DNA from: DATCJY01 sp036562565 | GTDB taxonomy: Bacteria > Bacteroidota > Bacteroidia > Flavobacteriales_D > Sanyastnellaceae | DNA length: 51,327 nucleotides | Assembly (NCBI GenBank): GCA_036562565.1 | Contig: DATCJY010000041.1 | Location: 1-51,327, forward strand | Direction: 5' to 3' | Shown here: piece by piece, positions 8,303 to 17,876 of the stretch | Layout: each line of letters begins with the position of its first letter | How positions within the stretch are numbered: the first letter of the stretch is position 1 | The notes under the pieces: model-generated | The model's database searches: none | Seen by the model: only the letters and a program-made list of their open reading frames with translations | Told to the model about the DNA's origin: nothing | Position numbers and translations under genes: made by a program

Positions 8303-11300
8303 ATGATGAAGCGCATCTTTTTACTCGTCTTTTTTGCTGCCATTACGTTGGTAGCTAGTTCCCAACAGCGTCTTGAAAGTTTTTCTCGTGACAATGAAAA
8401 GTTCATCGCAGAACTCTCAAAACTTTTTGATGACGTGCGTAAAGGAACCGGTAAGGACTTTATCGAGAAGCAATTCAAACCGATGTGGCTTCAGTCGAAT
8501 CCTTATAGTGCCATGCAGCAGGAGATGATTTTGGAATCTCTGGATATGATGCTCAAAAACAAGAGTAAAGTATTCCCTGAGTTCGAGAATTTTATTCTGG
8601 CCATCATGCATTTTCCGAAATCCGGTAAGACTGCTGAGGATTTTGTGCAGTGGAATACCGTTTTGGGCAAGATCATCGTGGATAAGCGCAACAGGAGATA
8701 CTTGCCTGATTATTTGGCAACCTCCGCTTCGCTATTTGAAAGTAACAGTTTTTATCGCAACTCAACCATTGACTGGCGAAGCAGTAATAATGGCTACAAG
8801 TTCATCTATGACTCGGTCCCCTGCGTGCGCTTCGATGATTTGGTATTGAAATGTTACAGCAAAGACGACAGTACCGTCATTCTTGATACAAGGGGAACTT
8901 ATTTTATTACCAGTGACCGATTTGTTGGTGAAAAAGGAAAAGTGACATGGGTTCGCTCCGGATTAGACCCCAATAAGACTTATGCGACTTTTGGTAAATA
9001 CCAAATCAAAACCAAAGGCAGCAGTTATACCATCGATTCGGTGATGTTTTACAACGAGTTCTTTGACCAGCCGTTGATGGGGCAGCTCACGGATAAAATT
9101 ATTGCCGGCAAGGATGAGGAGTCAGCTACCTATCCACGATTTGAGTCTTATTACAAGCGACTCAAGATTCAAAATCTGGTGAAGGATGTCGACTATGATG
9201 GTGGTTTCACCATGGCCGGTACGCGACTCATTGGTTCCGGTACGGTTGAAGAGCCTGCATTGCTTACAATTTATAGAGAATCGAAACCATTCATGGTTGC
9301 ATCCGGATTGGAGTTTGATATTAAACCGGATAGGGTATTCTCTCCTCATGCAGCGGTGCTATTTAAGATTGAAGATGATACGATCCGCCACCCGGATGTC
9401 ATCTTGTCTTTTGACCGTAAGACCCGTGTACTGACCTTGACTAGAAGTGAGGAAGGTATTTCTAAAGCTCCGTTTGTCAATACCTATCACAATGTGGATA
9501 TGTATTTCGAGTCGCTTATTTGGAATATTGATGATCCGCTTATAAAGATGGGAGCTGCACAAGGAAGCTCGCAACATTATGCCGCATTTGAGTCCAATAC
9601 TTTCTTTAAGAAGAAGCGATTCGAGTCGCTGATGGGGCTGAGCTCCAATAACCCGCTTCAGGAAATCAGAGCTTATGCTACTTCTATTAAGTCCGATGAG
9701 TTTTATGCCAAAGATTTGGCTTATTTCCATAGGATGAGTGAAGAACAATGGCACGCAGTTTTGATTGACCTCAACAACAAAGGCTTTGTAGAATATGACC
9801 TTCATACTCACTTTGTAAAAGTGCGGCCTAAACTTTATTGGTATGTGTACAATAACGTTGGTCAGCGCGATTATGATGTTATTCAGTTCAGTAGTGAGGT
9901 GAAAAGTGGCTACAATGCGCAACTCAGCCTGCTCAATTATGATTTGAATCTTCGTGGAGTTGAGAATTTCATATTGAGTGATTCCCAGCAGGTGAACATC
10001 ATTCCTCACAACGGAGAACTTGTAGTAAAGAAGAACCGAGACTTTACCTTTGGTGGTATAGTATCCGCAGGTAACTTCGAGTTTATGGGAAGCGAGTATG
10101 CTTTCTCCTATGAGAAGTTTCAACTTGATTTGATTAAAGTTGACTCATGCCGTATATACATTGATGCTCCGGATGCTAAACCGGATGAGTTTGGCCGTAT
10201 CCCAAAAATCCGCGTGAAATCGGTGTTGCGTGATATAGCCGGTACGGTTAAGATTGATGCCCCGACCAACAAGAGCGGATATCACAGTAAGAAATATCCA
10301 CAATACCCCATCTTTGAATGTACGAAGACCTCATATGTGAACTGGGAGAATCCGATGATTCAAAACGGGGTGTACAAAAAGGATAATTTCTATTACCAGG
10401 TAAAACCATTTATTATTGACTCATTGGACAACTTCAAACGCGAGGACTTGAGGTTTGAAGGAACATTGGTGAGTGGTGGCATCTTCCCAGATATCGATGA
10501 GCCATTGGTGTTGATGGAAGATAACTCACTTGGTTTTACCAAGCATACCGGAAGTGCAGGTTTAGCTGCTTACAACGGAAAAGCCAAAGTGACGGCACAG
10601 TTGAAGCTTGACCACTCTGGTTTGAAAGGAGGCGGAGACTTCAATTACCTTACTGCTACAGCTACTTCAAATGAGTTCACCTTCTTGCCGGATTCGATGC
10701 TGGGGCGGACAAATTCGTTTATTAACCGGGAGCAGGTCAGCAAGGTGGAAATACCAAAAGCATATTGTGACTCTACCGACTTGGTGTTCTTTGCGAAGCG
10801 CGACCAACTGGATGTGAGCAGCATCACTAAGAATATCGACTTCTTTGAGAATGAAGCCTCGTTGAAGGGGACACTTCATCTGAAACCAACAGGTATGCGT
10901 GGTTCTGGAGATATGTTCTTTACCGGTGCCACTCTCAGCTCTAAAGATTTCGATTACAAACGAAGGAAAATATTGGCAGATACTTCTGCTTTCCAACTTG
11001 CCGGACGAGCAGAAACCGTAGATGGAGCACTTGCCTTTAAAACGGATAACGTGAATGCTGCTATTGATTTTGATAAGCGTATGGGGCACTTCAAGAGCAA
11101 TGGCGGTGAAACACAAATTGATTTCCCATCCAACAAATACATCTGTTTCATGGACCAGTTTACTTGGTTCATGGATAAGGAAGAGATGGAACTTTCATCT
11201 AGCCGGGGAAGAAAAGGAGATGACCTAGTGATTGATACCACGGATGAAATGAAAAAGTCCAACTTCTTCTCCGTGGCAGAGAATCAGGACTCGCTGAACT

Positions 11301-12784
11301 TCCTTTCTACAAAAGCACAATATGATTTGAAGAAGAGCATCATCACGTGTCAGAAGATTGACTATATCATTGTTGCGGATTCTAAAGTGAGTCCTGACAG
11401 TGGTAAAGTGGTGATTGAGAAATATGCAAATATGCGTCCGCTTACCAATGCACAAGTATTGAGTAACTATGTGACGCAATACCACAAGATTTTTAATGCG
11501 AATCTTAAAATTGAAGGTCGCAAGAAATATGGAGGTGAAGGAGATTATGCATATATAGATGAGAACAAGAAGCAGCAGGTAATTCACCTATCGTCCATTT
11601 GGGTAGACAGTACCTATCAGACCAAAGCAAAAGGTAAGATTGAAAAAGAAGCCCAATTCTTCTTGTCACCGGCATTTGAGTACTATGGAGACTTTAGTAT
11701 GGCGGCCAGTAACAAGAACCTCTTCTTTGATGGTGGCGTAAGAATTCTGCACAATTGTGAGCAGATTGAACGTACATACTTCAAGTTCAAATCTGAAATT
11801 AACCCTGAAGAGATTTACATTCCTGTTGACTCATCTCTCCGCGATATGGAGATGACACGGTTGGGAATTGGTGTAATGGTAACCAACGGCTCACCGCTCA
11901 ACATTTATCCTACTTTCTTAAGTGATATGATTGAGCACAAGGACAAACCATTGGTTGAAGCGCAAGGGTACTTGTATTATGATAAATCCACTGGAAGGTA
12001 CCTCATCGGCTCAAAAGAGAAAATCAAGCAGCCTAAGTTGGCCGGTAATCTTGTTTATTTGAATACAAAAGATTGCAACCTAGTAGGAGATGGCCGCATC
12101 AATTTCAATGTTGATTTCGGAATGGTGGAGATGTCCAACATTGGGGATGTGAATTACAAGACAAGCAACAACGAACTGCTCATACAAGGTTCTGCCTCCA
12201 TCTTCTTCCCGATGGAGGATAATGCAATGAAGCGATTGAGTGACCAGATAGAGAAGTGGCCCAACCTTACACCGGTTGATATTACCAAGACCAAGTATGA
12301 GAAAGCTTTGGTTGAAATTCTCGGTACGGAGAAGTCGGATAAGATTATATCAGAGCTCAACCTCAGTGGTCAGTTCAAGCGTATGCCGGATGAGCTGGAA
12401 ACAACCATCTTCTTGGCTGACGTGAAGTGGATTTGGAACCCGACAGATGAGATGTTCCAAAGCGTGGGGCCGATTGGTATAGCCAATATGGGCAAGAAGC
12501 AGCTATTCCGATATGTGAAGGGTAAGATTGAAATTGAGAAGAAGCGCAGTGCCGATGTATTGCGCATCTATTTAGAGCTCGATCCAGGGTCATGGTATTA
12601 TTTTGAATACCGCTTAGGTATAATGACTGTCATTACCAGTGATAAGGATTTCAATCAAATTCTTACAGATCTGAAGGACGACAAGCGCAGGTTCGAAAAA
12701 GGCAACAAGAAGTATAGCTTCCAGCTTGTGAGCAACAAGAAGAAGCGTGATGACTTTGTATCGAAGTTCCCTGACTTGAATTAA
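8303..12784 (+). CDS. Giant exported protein of unknown function (about 1,494 residues)
   Basis: The start at ATG 8303 is chosen because it opens directly into a signal peptide (MMKRIFLLVFFAAITLVASS, then QQ); an in-frame TTG at 8294 is less likely. After a helical segment (residues about 25-150), most of the protein is beta-rich. It contains repeated-looking blocks: L-x-L-x-x-x-G-[LM]-[KR]-G-x-G-D followed by a TA/GA segment and S-x-[ED]-F, near residues 770-800 and 860-890. The C-terminus (GKIEIEKKRSADVLRIYLEL, then DPGSWYYFEYR) is familiar to me from large uncharacterised Bacteroidota proteins. It has no T9SS C-terminal domain and no internal transmembrane segment, so a periplasmic or outer-membrane location is likely. 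It is a single-gene unit with terminators on both sides. No function is claimed. Confidence 0.88.
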   Translation: MMKRIFLLVFFAAITLVASSQQRLESFSRDNEKFIAELSKLFDDVRKGTGKDFIEKQFKPMWLQSNPYSAMQQEMILESLDMMLKNKSKVFPEFENFILAIMHFPKSGKTAEDFVQWNTVLGKIIVDKRNRRYLPDYLATSASLFESNSFYRNSTIDWRSSNNGYKFIYDSVPCVRFDDLVLKCYSKDDSTVILDTRGTYFITSDRFVGEKGKVTWVRSGLDPNKTYATFGKYQIKTKGSSYTIDSVMFYNEFFDQPLMGQLTDKIIAGKDEESATYPRFESYYKRLKIQNLVKDVDYDGGFTMAGTRLIGSGTVEEPALLTIYRESKPFMVASGLEFDIKPDRVFSPHAAVLFKIEDDTIRHPDVILSFDRKTRVLTLTRSEEGISKAPFVNTYHNVDMYFESLIWNIDDPLIKMGAAQGSSQHYAAFESNTFFKKKRFESLMGLSSNNPLQEIRAYATSIKSDEFYAKDLAYFHRMSEEQWHAVLIDLNNKGFVEYDLHTHFVKVRPKLYWYVYNNVGQRDYDVIQFSSEVKSGYNAQLSLLNYDLNLRGVENFILSDSQQVNIIPHNGELVVKKNRDFTFGGIVSAGNFEFMGSEYAFSYEKFQLDLIKVDSCRIYIDAPDAKPDEFGRIPKIRVKSVLRDIAGTVKIDAPTNKSGYHSKKYPQYPIFECTKTSYVNWENPMIQNGVYKKDNFYYQVKPFIIDSLDNFKREDLRFEGTLVSGGIFPDIDEPLVLMEDNSLGFTKHTGSAGLAAYNGKAKVTAQLKLDHSGLKGGGDFNYLTATATSNEFTFLPDSMLGRTNSFINREQVSKVEIPKAYCDSTDLVFFAKRDQLDVSSITKNIDFFENEASLKGTLHLKPTGMRGSGDMFFTGATLSSKDFDYKRRKILADTSAFQLAGRAETVDGALAFKTDNVNAAIDFDKRMGHFKSNGGETQIDFPSNKYICFMDQFTWFMDKEEMELSSSRGRKGDDLVIDTTDEMKKSNFFSVAENQDSLNFLSTKAQYDLKKSIITCQKIDYIIVADSKVSPDSGKVVIEKYANMRPLTNAQVLSNYVTQYHKIFNANLKIEGRKKYGGEGDYAYIDENKKQQVIHLSSIWVDSTYQTKAKGKIEKEAQFFLSPAFEYYGDFSMAASNKNLFFDGGVRILHNCEQIERTYFKFKSEINPEEIYIPVDSSLRDMEMTRLGIGVMVTNGSPLNIYPTFLSDMIEHKDKPLVEAQGYLYYDKSTGRYLIGSKEKIKQPKLAGNLVYLNTKDCNLVGDGRINFNVDFGMVEMSNIGDVNYKTSNNELLIQGSASIFFPMEDNAMKRLSDQIEKWPNLTPVDITKTKYEKALVEILGTEKSDKIISELNLSGQFKRMPDELETTIFLADVKWIWNPTDEMFQSVGPIGIANMGKKQLFRYVKGKIEIEKKRSADVLRIYLELDPGSWYYFEYRLGIMTVITSDKDFNQILTDLKDDKRRFEKGNKKYSFQLVSNKKKRDDFVSKFPDLN

Positions 12785-12803
12785 GGCAATAATGTGATAA
12801 GTG

Positions 12804-12834
12804 AAAAGGGCAATCTCAGATTGCCCTTTTTTTA
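12804..12834 (+). terminator. Rho-independent terminator after the giant exported protein
   Basis: Stem AAAAGGGCAATC (12804-12815) with GATTGCCCTTTT (12819-12830), TCA loop, followed by T residues. Confidence 0.9.
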
Positions 12835-12900
12835 TTTCAATAAAAATGAAACCTTTTGGGATTGCCATCAGTATAAAGCCATAATCTAACTTATAAAACA

Positions 12901-13098
12901 ATGCAACCTACATTATTAAGCAACGCTCAGCTTCATCAGATGGCTGATCTGATGACCTCCCTTTATGAAATTCAGACAAGGATGAGTAGAGTGAAGAATA
13001 CTTTTCCTAACTACTATAAGCAATTGCAGCAATCGTATAGCCAGTTGTTGTTACAGGCCAAAGAGAATAACATAGTTCCACCTTGGATGCGCATGTGA
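12901..13098 (+). CDS. Small 65-residue protein of unknown function
   Basis: An ATG at 12901 opens a 65-codon frame ending in TGA, between two terminators. The product is polar and predicted helical (AQLHQMADLMTSLYEIQTRM, then a YYKQLQQSYSQLLLQ heptad-like stretch) and ends in IVPPWMRM. It has no signal peptide, membrane segment or metal motif. The upstream AT-rich sequence lacks a Shine-Dalgarno, as is usual here. I do not recognise a family. Reality rests on the isolated position, the terminator downstream and sensible amino-acid composition. Confidence 0.6.
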   Translation: MQPTLLSNAQLHQMADLMTSLYEIQTRMSRVKNTFPNYYKQLQQSYSQLLLQAKENNIVPPWMRM

Positions 13099-13192
13099 TG
13101 TTTATCTCAATACGATTCAATTCAACCAAAGGATTTTCTTCATACCCCTGCGAGGTAAATCGGAGAGGTGATTTTTATTGGATTTGATATAA

Positions 13193-13228
13193 AATAATAA
13201 AGGCGACCTCATGGTCGCCTTTATTATT
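13193..13228. terminator. Bidirectional terminator between the 65-codon gene and ftsA
   Basis: A perfect 16-bp stem (13193-13208 with 13213-13228, core AAAGGCGACC) with a TCAT loop. Flanking A and T runs on both sides let it work on either strand, ending the + strand small gene and the - strand murC-ftsQ-ftsA transcript. Confidence 0.88.
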
Positions 13229-13245
13229 GTTCTTATCTCGATTTA

Positions 13246-14544
13246 TCAATCTTCTTCTGCATCAAAGAATTCCTTGATTTTCGCAAGGAATGAAGATGGT
13301 CCGCGCGTTTCCTTCGCTTTTTCAGTTACAATAGAAGCTTGTGGTTGTGGTTCAAACGGGTTCTCGGTAATCTCGTTTTGCTTGATGGATACACTGTATT
13401 TCTCAAGGCCATTGATAACCAGACCTACACCGGTACTCATGGCAGGAACCAACATGTTTGGATTTGGAGCTTCACTTACGTGCTCGTTAGGATATCCTAT
13501 ACGTGTATCCATTCCGGTGATGTATTCAACCAATTGCTTCATGTGTTTCAATTGAGCACCACCGCCTGTGAGTACGATACCGCCAATCAGCTTTTTATCA
13601 TATCCGCTGTTGCGAATTTCATAATGCACGTGTTCCAGGATTTCTTCCATTCTTGCCTGGATGATGTGTGCAAGGTTTTTCAATGAAATCTCTTTTGGCT
13701 CACGACCTTTGAGTCCGGGTATGCAAACGATTTCATTGTCTTTGTTTTCTGTAGCCAGCGCACTTCCAAATTTCACTTTGAGTTGCTCGGCTTGATTGCG
13801 CATAATGGTACAACCTTGTTTGATATCTTCGGTGATGACATTACCACCAAAAGGAATCACTGCAGTGTGGCGAATGATACCATCTTGGAAGATGGCAATA
13901 TCGGTGGTACCTCCACCGATGTCCACCAATGCAACACCCGCTTCTTTTTCTTCCTCACTCAAAACAGCTGCCGCACTTCCAAGCGGTTCAAGCGTCAAGG
14001 CATCTACTTCAAGTCCTGCTTTTTTCACACATTTATAGATGTTTTTGATAGCAGTGATCTGACCTGTGATGATGTGGAAGTTCGCTTCCAATCGGATGCC
14101 GCACATACCGATAGGGTCTTTGATACCGGTTTCGCTGTCCACCGTGAACTCTTGAGGCAACACATGAATGATTTCCTCACCGGGCATCATTACCAGTTTG
14201 TACATGTCCTCAATAAGCGCATCGATGTCGGCCTTGGTGATTTCATCGTCCATGTTTTTACGGGTACGCATTCCACGATGCTGAATGCTCTTGATGTGCT
14301 GGCCAGCGATACCAACATTCACTAGACGAATGTTCACACCACTTTCGCGCTCAGCTTCTTCCACTGCAGCACGAATGCTTTGGACGGTCTTTTCAATATT
14401 GGAAACAACCCCGCGAGTTACACCAATGCTTTCAGATTTTCCTATACCAAGTATCTGAATTTTGTTGTTGTCTGTTTTGCGGCCTACAAGACAAGCAATT
14501 TTGGTGGTTCCGATGTCAAGACCTACTACGATTTCTGAGTTCAT
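13246..14544 (-). CDS. ftsA: Cell division protein FtsA
   Basis: 432 residues, close to the usual FtsA length. The actin-like ATPase core is clear: VVGLDIGTTKIACLVG at the N-terminus (phosphate 1), VALVDIGGGTTDIAIF near residue 205 (phosphate 2), and GGIVLTGGGAQL near residue 340 (adenosine site). A SHIMS/1C-type insert lies between. The C-terminal SSFLAKIKEFFDAEED reads as the amphipathic membrane-binding helix. Family role: tethers FtsZ filaments to the inner membrane at the division site. It lies 46 bases downstream of ftsQ on the minus strand. ftsZ, normally next, is absent; a terminator follows 17 bases after the stop. Confidence 0.97.
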   Translation of the reverse strand: MNSEIVVGLDIGTTKIACLVGRKTDNNKIQILGIGKSESIGVTRGVVSNIEKTVQSIRAAVEEAERESGVNIRLVNVGIAGQHIKSIQHRGMRTRKNMDDEITKADIDALIEDMYKLVMMPGEEIIHVLPQEFTVDSETGIKDPIGMCGIRLEANFHIITGQITAIKNIYKCVKKAGLEVDALTLEPLGSAAAVLSEEEKEAGVALVDIGGGTTDIAIFQDGIIRHTAVIPFGGNVITEDIKQGCTIMRNQAEQLKVKFGSALATENKDNEIVCIPGLKGREPKEISLKNLAHIIQARMEEILEHVHYEIRNSGYDKKLIGGIVLTGGGAQLKHMKQLVEYITGMDTRIGYPNEHVSEAPNPNMLVPAMSTGVGLVINGLEKYSVSIKQNEITENPFEPQPQASIVTEKAKETRGPSSFLAKIKEFFDAEED

Positions 14545-14590
14545 GTTTATCTGTTGTTAAGGTTGCCTTTAATTCCCTTCGTTATACTAA

Positions 14591-15433
14591 TCAATAAGCT
14601 CTTTTTACGCATACTACTTGTCCATCATACTCCACGTTTATTGCGGTGTATTGATTGAGGTCGTGCTTATGTATGGTATTGGCATAAAATGCCATGAGCT
14701 TCTTAAACTTTTCTTCGAGATTGGAAACATCGCCAATTGCGATGAGGTGATTTCCTACTCGAGGAATGATTTCAAATTCATGACGCGCATTGACACGCAC
14801 ATGTTCTACTTGGGCTTTCCAAAATTCATTTTGATTGATGAATTGTGTAAGGGTATAAATATCATCAAGCAAAGTGGACTTGAGGTAGTCGTCATCTGCG
14901 GGATAATCCAAGACGCTCTTATCACTCATTTTTTCATAAAGCACACCTGTGAAAACCGGTACCTTGGCGGTGTAATGATTGGACAGAGCCATGGTAAATC
15001 CGTCTTGGTCGAGGTAGAAGCTGGTGCCATCGGCATTGAGGATGCGTGCGATGGGGGTTCTCTGTTTTACCTGTATCACACATTTGCCGTCCACTGTGGT
15101 AAATACGTGAGCCTTCTTGATGGAAGAGTTTTCAGAAAGCTTTTTGTGAATAGCAGCAATGTCGATGTCAGCTACTTTCTTTCCAACAATTTGGTCGGTA
15201 GCACTTTCGGCCAGTTTGGTGATATAGGCTTCATCAATGAATTTTTGTTCGCTATTGCCCAATACAGAAACTTCCAATTTCCAGCAGACCGCAGCGCTTT
15301 GTTTTTTGCTCGCAAACCCCATGAGGGTGCAGACGATAATAGCGACAAGGGCGATCAGAGAATTGATGGCAAGCGAACGCAGGCGCTTTCTGCGCTTGAT
15401 ATCCGATTTCAATTCATTCGCTGTCTTTGACAC
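14591..15433 (-). CDS. ftsQ: Cell division protein FtsQ/DivIB
   Basis: 280 residues with a GTG start at 15433. A short basic cytoplasmic tail (KSDIKRRKRLR) precedes one membrane segment (residues about 20-42, NSLIALVAIIVCTLMGFA). A POTRA-like region and FtsQ beta domain follow in the periplasm (IKKAHVFTTVDGKCVIQVKQ, RTPIARI, FYLDQDGF). Family role: links FtsB/FtsL and recruits late divisome proteins. Identity is supported by position between murC (27 bases upstream) and ftsA as well as by the RTPIARI/DGxxFYLDQ motif order. Confidence 0.93.
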   Translation of the reverse strand: MSKTANELKSDIKRRKRLRSLAINSLIALVAIIVCTLMGFASKKQSAAVCWKLEVSVLGNSEQKFIDEAYITKLAESATDQIVGKKVADIDIAAIHKKLSENSSIKKAHVFTTVDGKCVIQVKQRTPIARILNADGTSFYLDQDGFTMALSNHYTAKVPVFTGVLYEKMSDKSVLDYPADDDYLKSTLLDDIYTLTQFINQNEFWKAQVEHVRVNARHEFEIIPRVGNHLIAIGDVSNLEEKFKKLMAFYANTIHKHDLNQYTAINVEYDGQVVCVKRAY

Positions 15434-15460
15434 GTCCTTATTGGTTTAAAAAATTATCAC

Positions 15461-16858
15461 TCAGCTATATGCAGCTACCACTTGGGGAACCAATGCGTCA
15501 ATGTCACCGGCTCCCAAAAGCAGTATGACTTCACGCTTCTTCCGCTTTAATTCAGCTAATAACTCACTTTTCTCTACTAAATTTTTGGAGCTTTTTGAAA
15601 TTTTATCCAACAGCATTTGTGAATCAATTCCGGGCATCGGCTGCTCGCGAGCGGGATAGATTGGAAGGAGGATAATATCGTCTAACAGGCTGAGGCTCTG
15701 AGCAAATTCATCGGCAAAGTCACGTGTTCGGGAATACAAATGCGGCTGAAAGACACCTGTGATGCGGGAGTTTGGATAGAGTTCCTTCACCGAACTGATG
15801 CAGGCGCGCAATTCTTCAGGATGATGTGCATAGTCGTCTATGATTATCAGGTCACTGCGTTTGAGACGGTATTCAAATCTGCGTTTCACACCTCTGAAGT
15901 TGGCGAGTGCTTTTCTGATTTTAGAAGGACAAACACCAACTTGAAGAGCAATGGCACAAGCCACAACGGCATTCTCCACATTGTGACGGCCGGGTAAACC
16001 GAGTTCTAGATTTTTTAGCTCATCATTGTAATGATGGTACGCGCTGCTTTCGGAAACAACCAAATCAAAGAAATAGCTGCCATTCTCAATTCGGATATGG
16101 TCGGCACGGAAATCCGCTTCTTTATCTATCGCATATTGTTTCCAAGTGAACGGAACATTCTCTGTTTTTACAGGCAAGCCTTTCTTGAAGTAAAGTGTGC
16201 CATTAGAATTCAACTTGCGCGCAAAGAGGTTGAATGACTCGTGCATGTATTCCAACGACCCATAAATGTCTAGGTGATCCGCATCCATACTCGTGATAGC
16301 ACTGATGGTGGGCGAGAGGGTAAGGAACGAGCGGTCGTATTCATCGGCTTCTACTACGGTCCATTCAGAAGTTGGGCAGAGCAATAAGTTGGAGTTGTAG
16401 TTGCTAGTGATACCTCCGAGAAAGGCATTGCAACCTATGCCGCTGTCTGTAAGGATATGTGCCACAAGTGAGCTTGTGGTAGTCTTGCCATGGGTGCCGG
16501 CTATGGCAATGGTCTTTGTATGCTCGGTGATAAGTCCCAACACTTGGGAACGCTTCATGATGGTGAAACCGTTCTCGCTGAGCCAATTCAATTCGTGACA
16601 ATCTTTGGGAATGGCCGGAGTATAGACCACAAGGATTTTGGATTTATCTCCAAGCCTTACAAGATGAGGTATCTCCATTGAGTTGTCATCGAAGTGTACA
16701 TCAATGCCCTCCATTTGCAGCTCCGTGGTGAGTGCGGTGGAGGTGCGGTCATAACCCATCACAAACTTGCTTTGTGACTTGAAGTAGCGTGCAAGTGCAC
16801 TCATCCCGATACCACCGATACCGAGGAAATATACCGTTTCGATATTGCGAAAATCCAT
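15461..16858 (-). CDS. murC: UDP-N-acetylmuramate--L-alanine ligase MurC
   Basis: The ATG at 16858 is chosen (MDFRNIETVYFLGIGGIGMS); it places the GIGGIGMSALA Rossmann motif about 14 residues in, as in the family. An in-frame upstream start at 16882 would add eight residues with no support. About 465 residues. The Mur ligase ATP loop AGTHGKTTTSSLVAHIL is near residue 110, followed by EADEYDRSF and DDYAHHPEELRA. Reaction: ATP-dependent addition of L-alanine to UDP-MurNAc, first step of the stem peptide, in the cytoplasm. First gene of the murC-ftsQ-ftsA unit; neither murG nor ftsW lies upstream in the window. Confidence 0.97.
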   Translation of the reverse strand: MDFRNIETVYFLGIGGIGMSALARYFKSQSKFVMGYDRTSTALTTELQMEGIDVHFDDNSMEIPHLVRLGDKSKILVVYTPAIPKDCHELNWLSENGFTIMKRSQVLGLITEHTKTIAIAGTHGKTTTSSLVAHILTDSGIGCNAFLGGITSNYNSNLLLCPTSEWTVVEADEYDRSFLTLSPTISAITSMDADHLDIYGSLEYMHESFNLFARKLNSNGTLYFKKGLPVKTENVPFTWKQYAIDKEADFRADHIRIENGSYFFDLVVSESSAYHHYNDELKNLELGLPGRHNVENAVVACAIALQVGVCPSKIRKALANFRGVKRRFEYRLKRSDLIIIDDYAHHPEELRACISSVKELYPNSRITGVFQPHLYSRTRDFADEFAQSLSLLDDIILLPIYPAREQPMPGIDSQMLLDKISKSSKNLVEKSELLAELKRKKREVILLLGAGDIDALVPQVVAAYS

Positions 16859-17209
16859 TGGTGCTAATCTGCAACGAACCATTCACAGCTGAGCAATGTT
16901 TTAGAGCTTGTTTTTCACAGAGGTATAAACTGAACATCCAAAGTCCACCCGATAGGTCTGGCTCGCAGGTAGGCATTAGCTATTCCACGGCTTGTGTTAT
17001 GATGGATGGCTTAATGGGCGGAATGGATATGAAATTATAAGCGAATAATTGTTGGTTGATTTAATTAGGCGAAGAGTAATATCGCCCGCCTTATGGGAGA
17101 TATAATCTTCCATAAAATTATTTTTGGCACATTAATTGAGATGTGCGCTCGCAGACTTTTAGTCTATAACCTCCTATCGTAATCAAATAAACACTAAATA
17201 ATAACACAC
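16859..17209. other. 351-base intergenic region, no supported gene
   Basis: This divergent spacer between murC (minus) and an outer-membrane protein gene (plus) must hold promoters for both. The only good match is TATTTTTG at 17119-17126 for the plus-strand gene. Short frames crossing it begin inside murC and have no plausible composition. Confidence 0.6.
17119..17126 (+). promoter_or_regulatory. Candidate -7 element for the OmpW-like gene
   Basis: TATTTTTG matches TAnnTTTG. No clear TTTG lies at the expected -33 position. Predicted leader about 77 bases. Confidence 0.35.
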
Positions 17210-17842
17210 ATGAAAAGGATTACAAACACTATGTGCTTGATGCTGGCATTTGTCCTCATGTCATCAACTTTTAACCGTACCAATGCGCAATCATTTGAAG
17301 AAGGAAAAAATTATCTGTCCATCGGATATGGATATGAGTTATTCAGTGTAAAGCGCATCTTCGAAACTTATGAGGACGAAGCAGGATTTAATGTCAAAGG
17401 TTTTGGCCCTATCACAGCGAAGTATGAACATGGATTGAGTGACAAAGTAGGAATTGGCTTAGTATTGGGTTATGGTGGTGCCACCATTTCCTGGAGAGAT
17501 GAGAACGTTACGCAGACCGATGACGGAACTGAAATACGCGCCTACAAATACGAGTACAAAAACAAAAAGATTACCGGTGTGGCAAGAATTAACTGGCACT
17601 TGGGAAGTCATGATAAAATAGATCCTTATATTGGTTTGGGACTCGGTTTTAAATCCAATAAGTTCACCCTATCGACCAACGATGCAAACTTTGATGAAAG
17701 TGAATTGAATTTTAATTTGTTCCCAATGTCAATGTCTGCATCATTTGGTTGCCGCTTTTATTTCACGGATAACATCGGTGCATTTATAGAACTTGGCATG
17801 GGGCATGGATTTGCTCAAGGCGGTTTGCAAGTGAAATTCTAA
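17210..17842 (+). CDS. Outer-membrane beta-barrel protein (porin-like)
   Basis: 210 residues. A signal peptide (residues 1-26) ends NRTNAQ. The mature part alternates polar and hydrophobic residues in strands (YLSIGYGYELFSV, GIGLVLGYGGATISW, PYIGLGLGFKSNKF, GAFIELGMGHG), typical of an eight-strand barrel of the OMP_b-brl/OmpW type, and ends in VKF with terminal phenylalanine. Role unknown. Single-gene unit between a divergent promoter region and a shared terminator with the convergent acetyltransferase. Confidence 0.85.
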   Translation: MKRITNTMCLMLAFVLMSSTFNRTNAQSFEEGKNYLSIGYGYELFSVKRIFETYEDEAGFNVKGFGPITAKYEHGLSDKVGIGLVLGYGGATISWRDENVTQTDDGTEIRAYKYEYKNKKITGVARINWHLGSHDKIDPYIGLGLGFKSNKFTLSTNDANFDESELNFNLFPMSMSASFGCRFYFTDNIGAFIELGMGHGFAQGGLQVKF

Positions 17843-17876
17843 TTCATCTATCGTATTGTTGTTATAAATAAATAAT

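Noticed and set aside
9359..10123. A 254-codon minus-strand frame
   Set aside because: It lies wholly inside the giant exported protein gene, which has a signal peptide and consistent coding pattern. The antisense product is rich in isoleucine, histidine and valine without motifs and is a shadow.
13783..14325. A 180-codon plus-strand frame opposite ftsA
   Set aside because: Shadow of ftsA; phenylalanine-, threonine- and cysteine-rich without motifs.
14618..15430. A 270-codon plus-strand frame opposite ftsQ
   Set aside because: It mirrors ftsQ almost base for base. ftsQ is supported by motifs and by position between murC and ftsA.
16749..17040. Short frames on both strands at the murC start
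   Set aside because: They begin inside murC or in the spacer, have odd compositions and no upstream signals.
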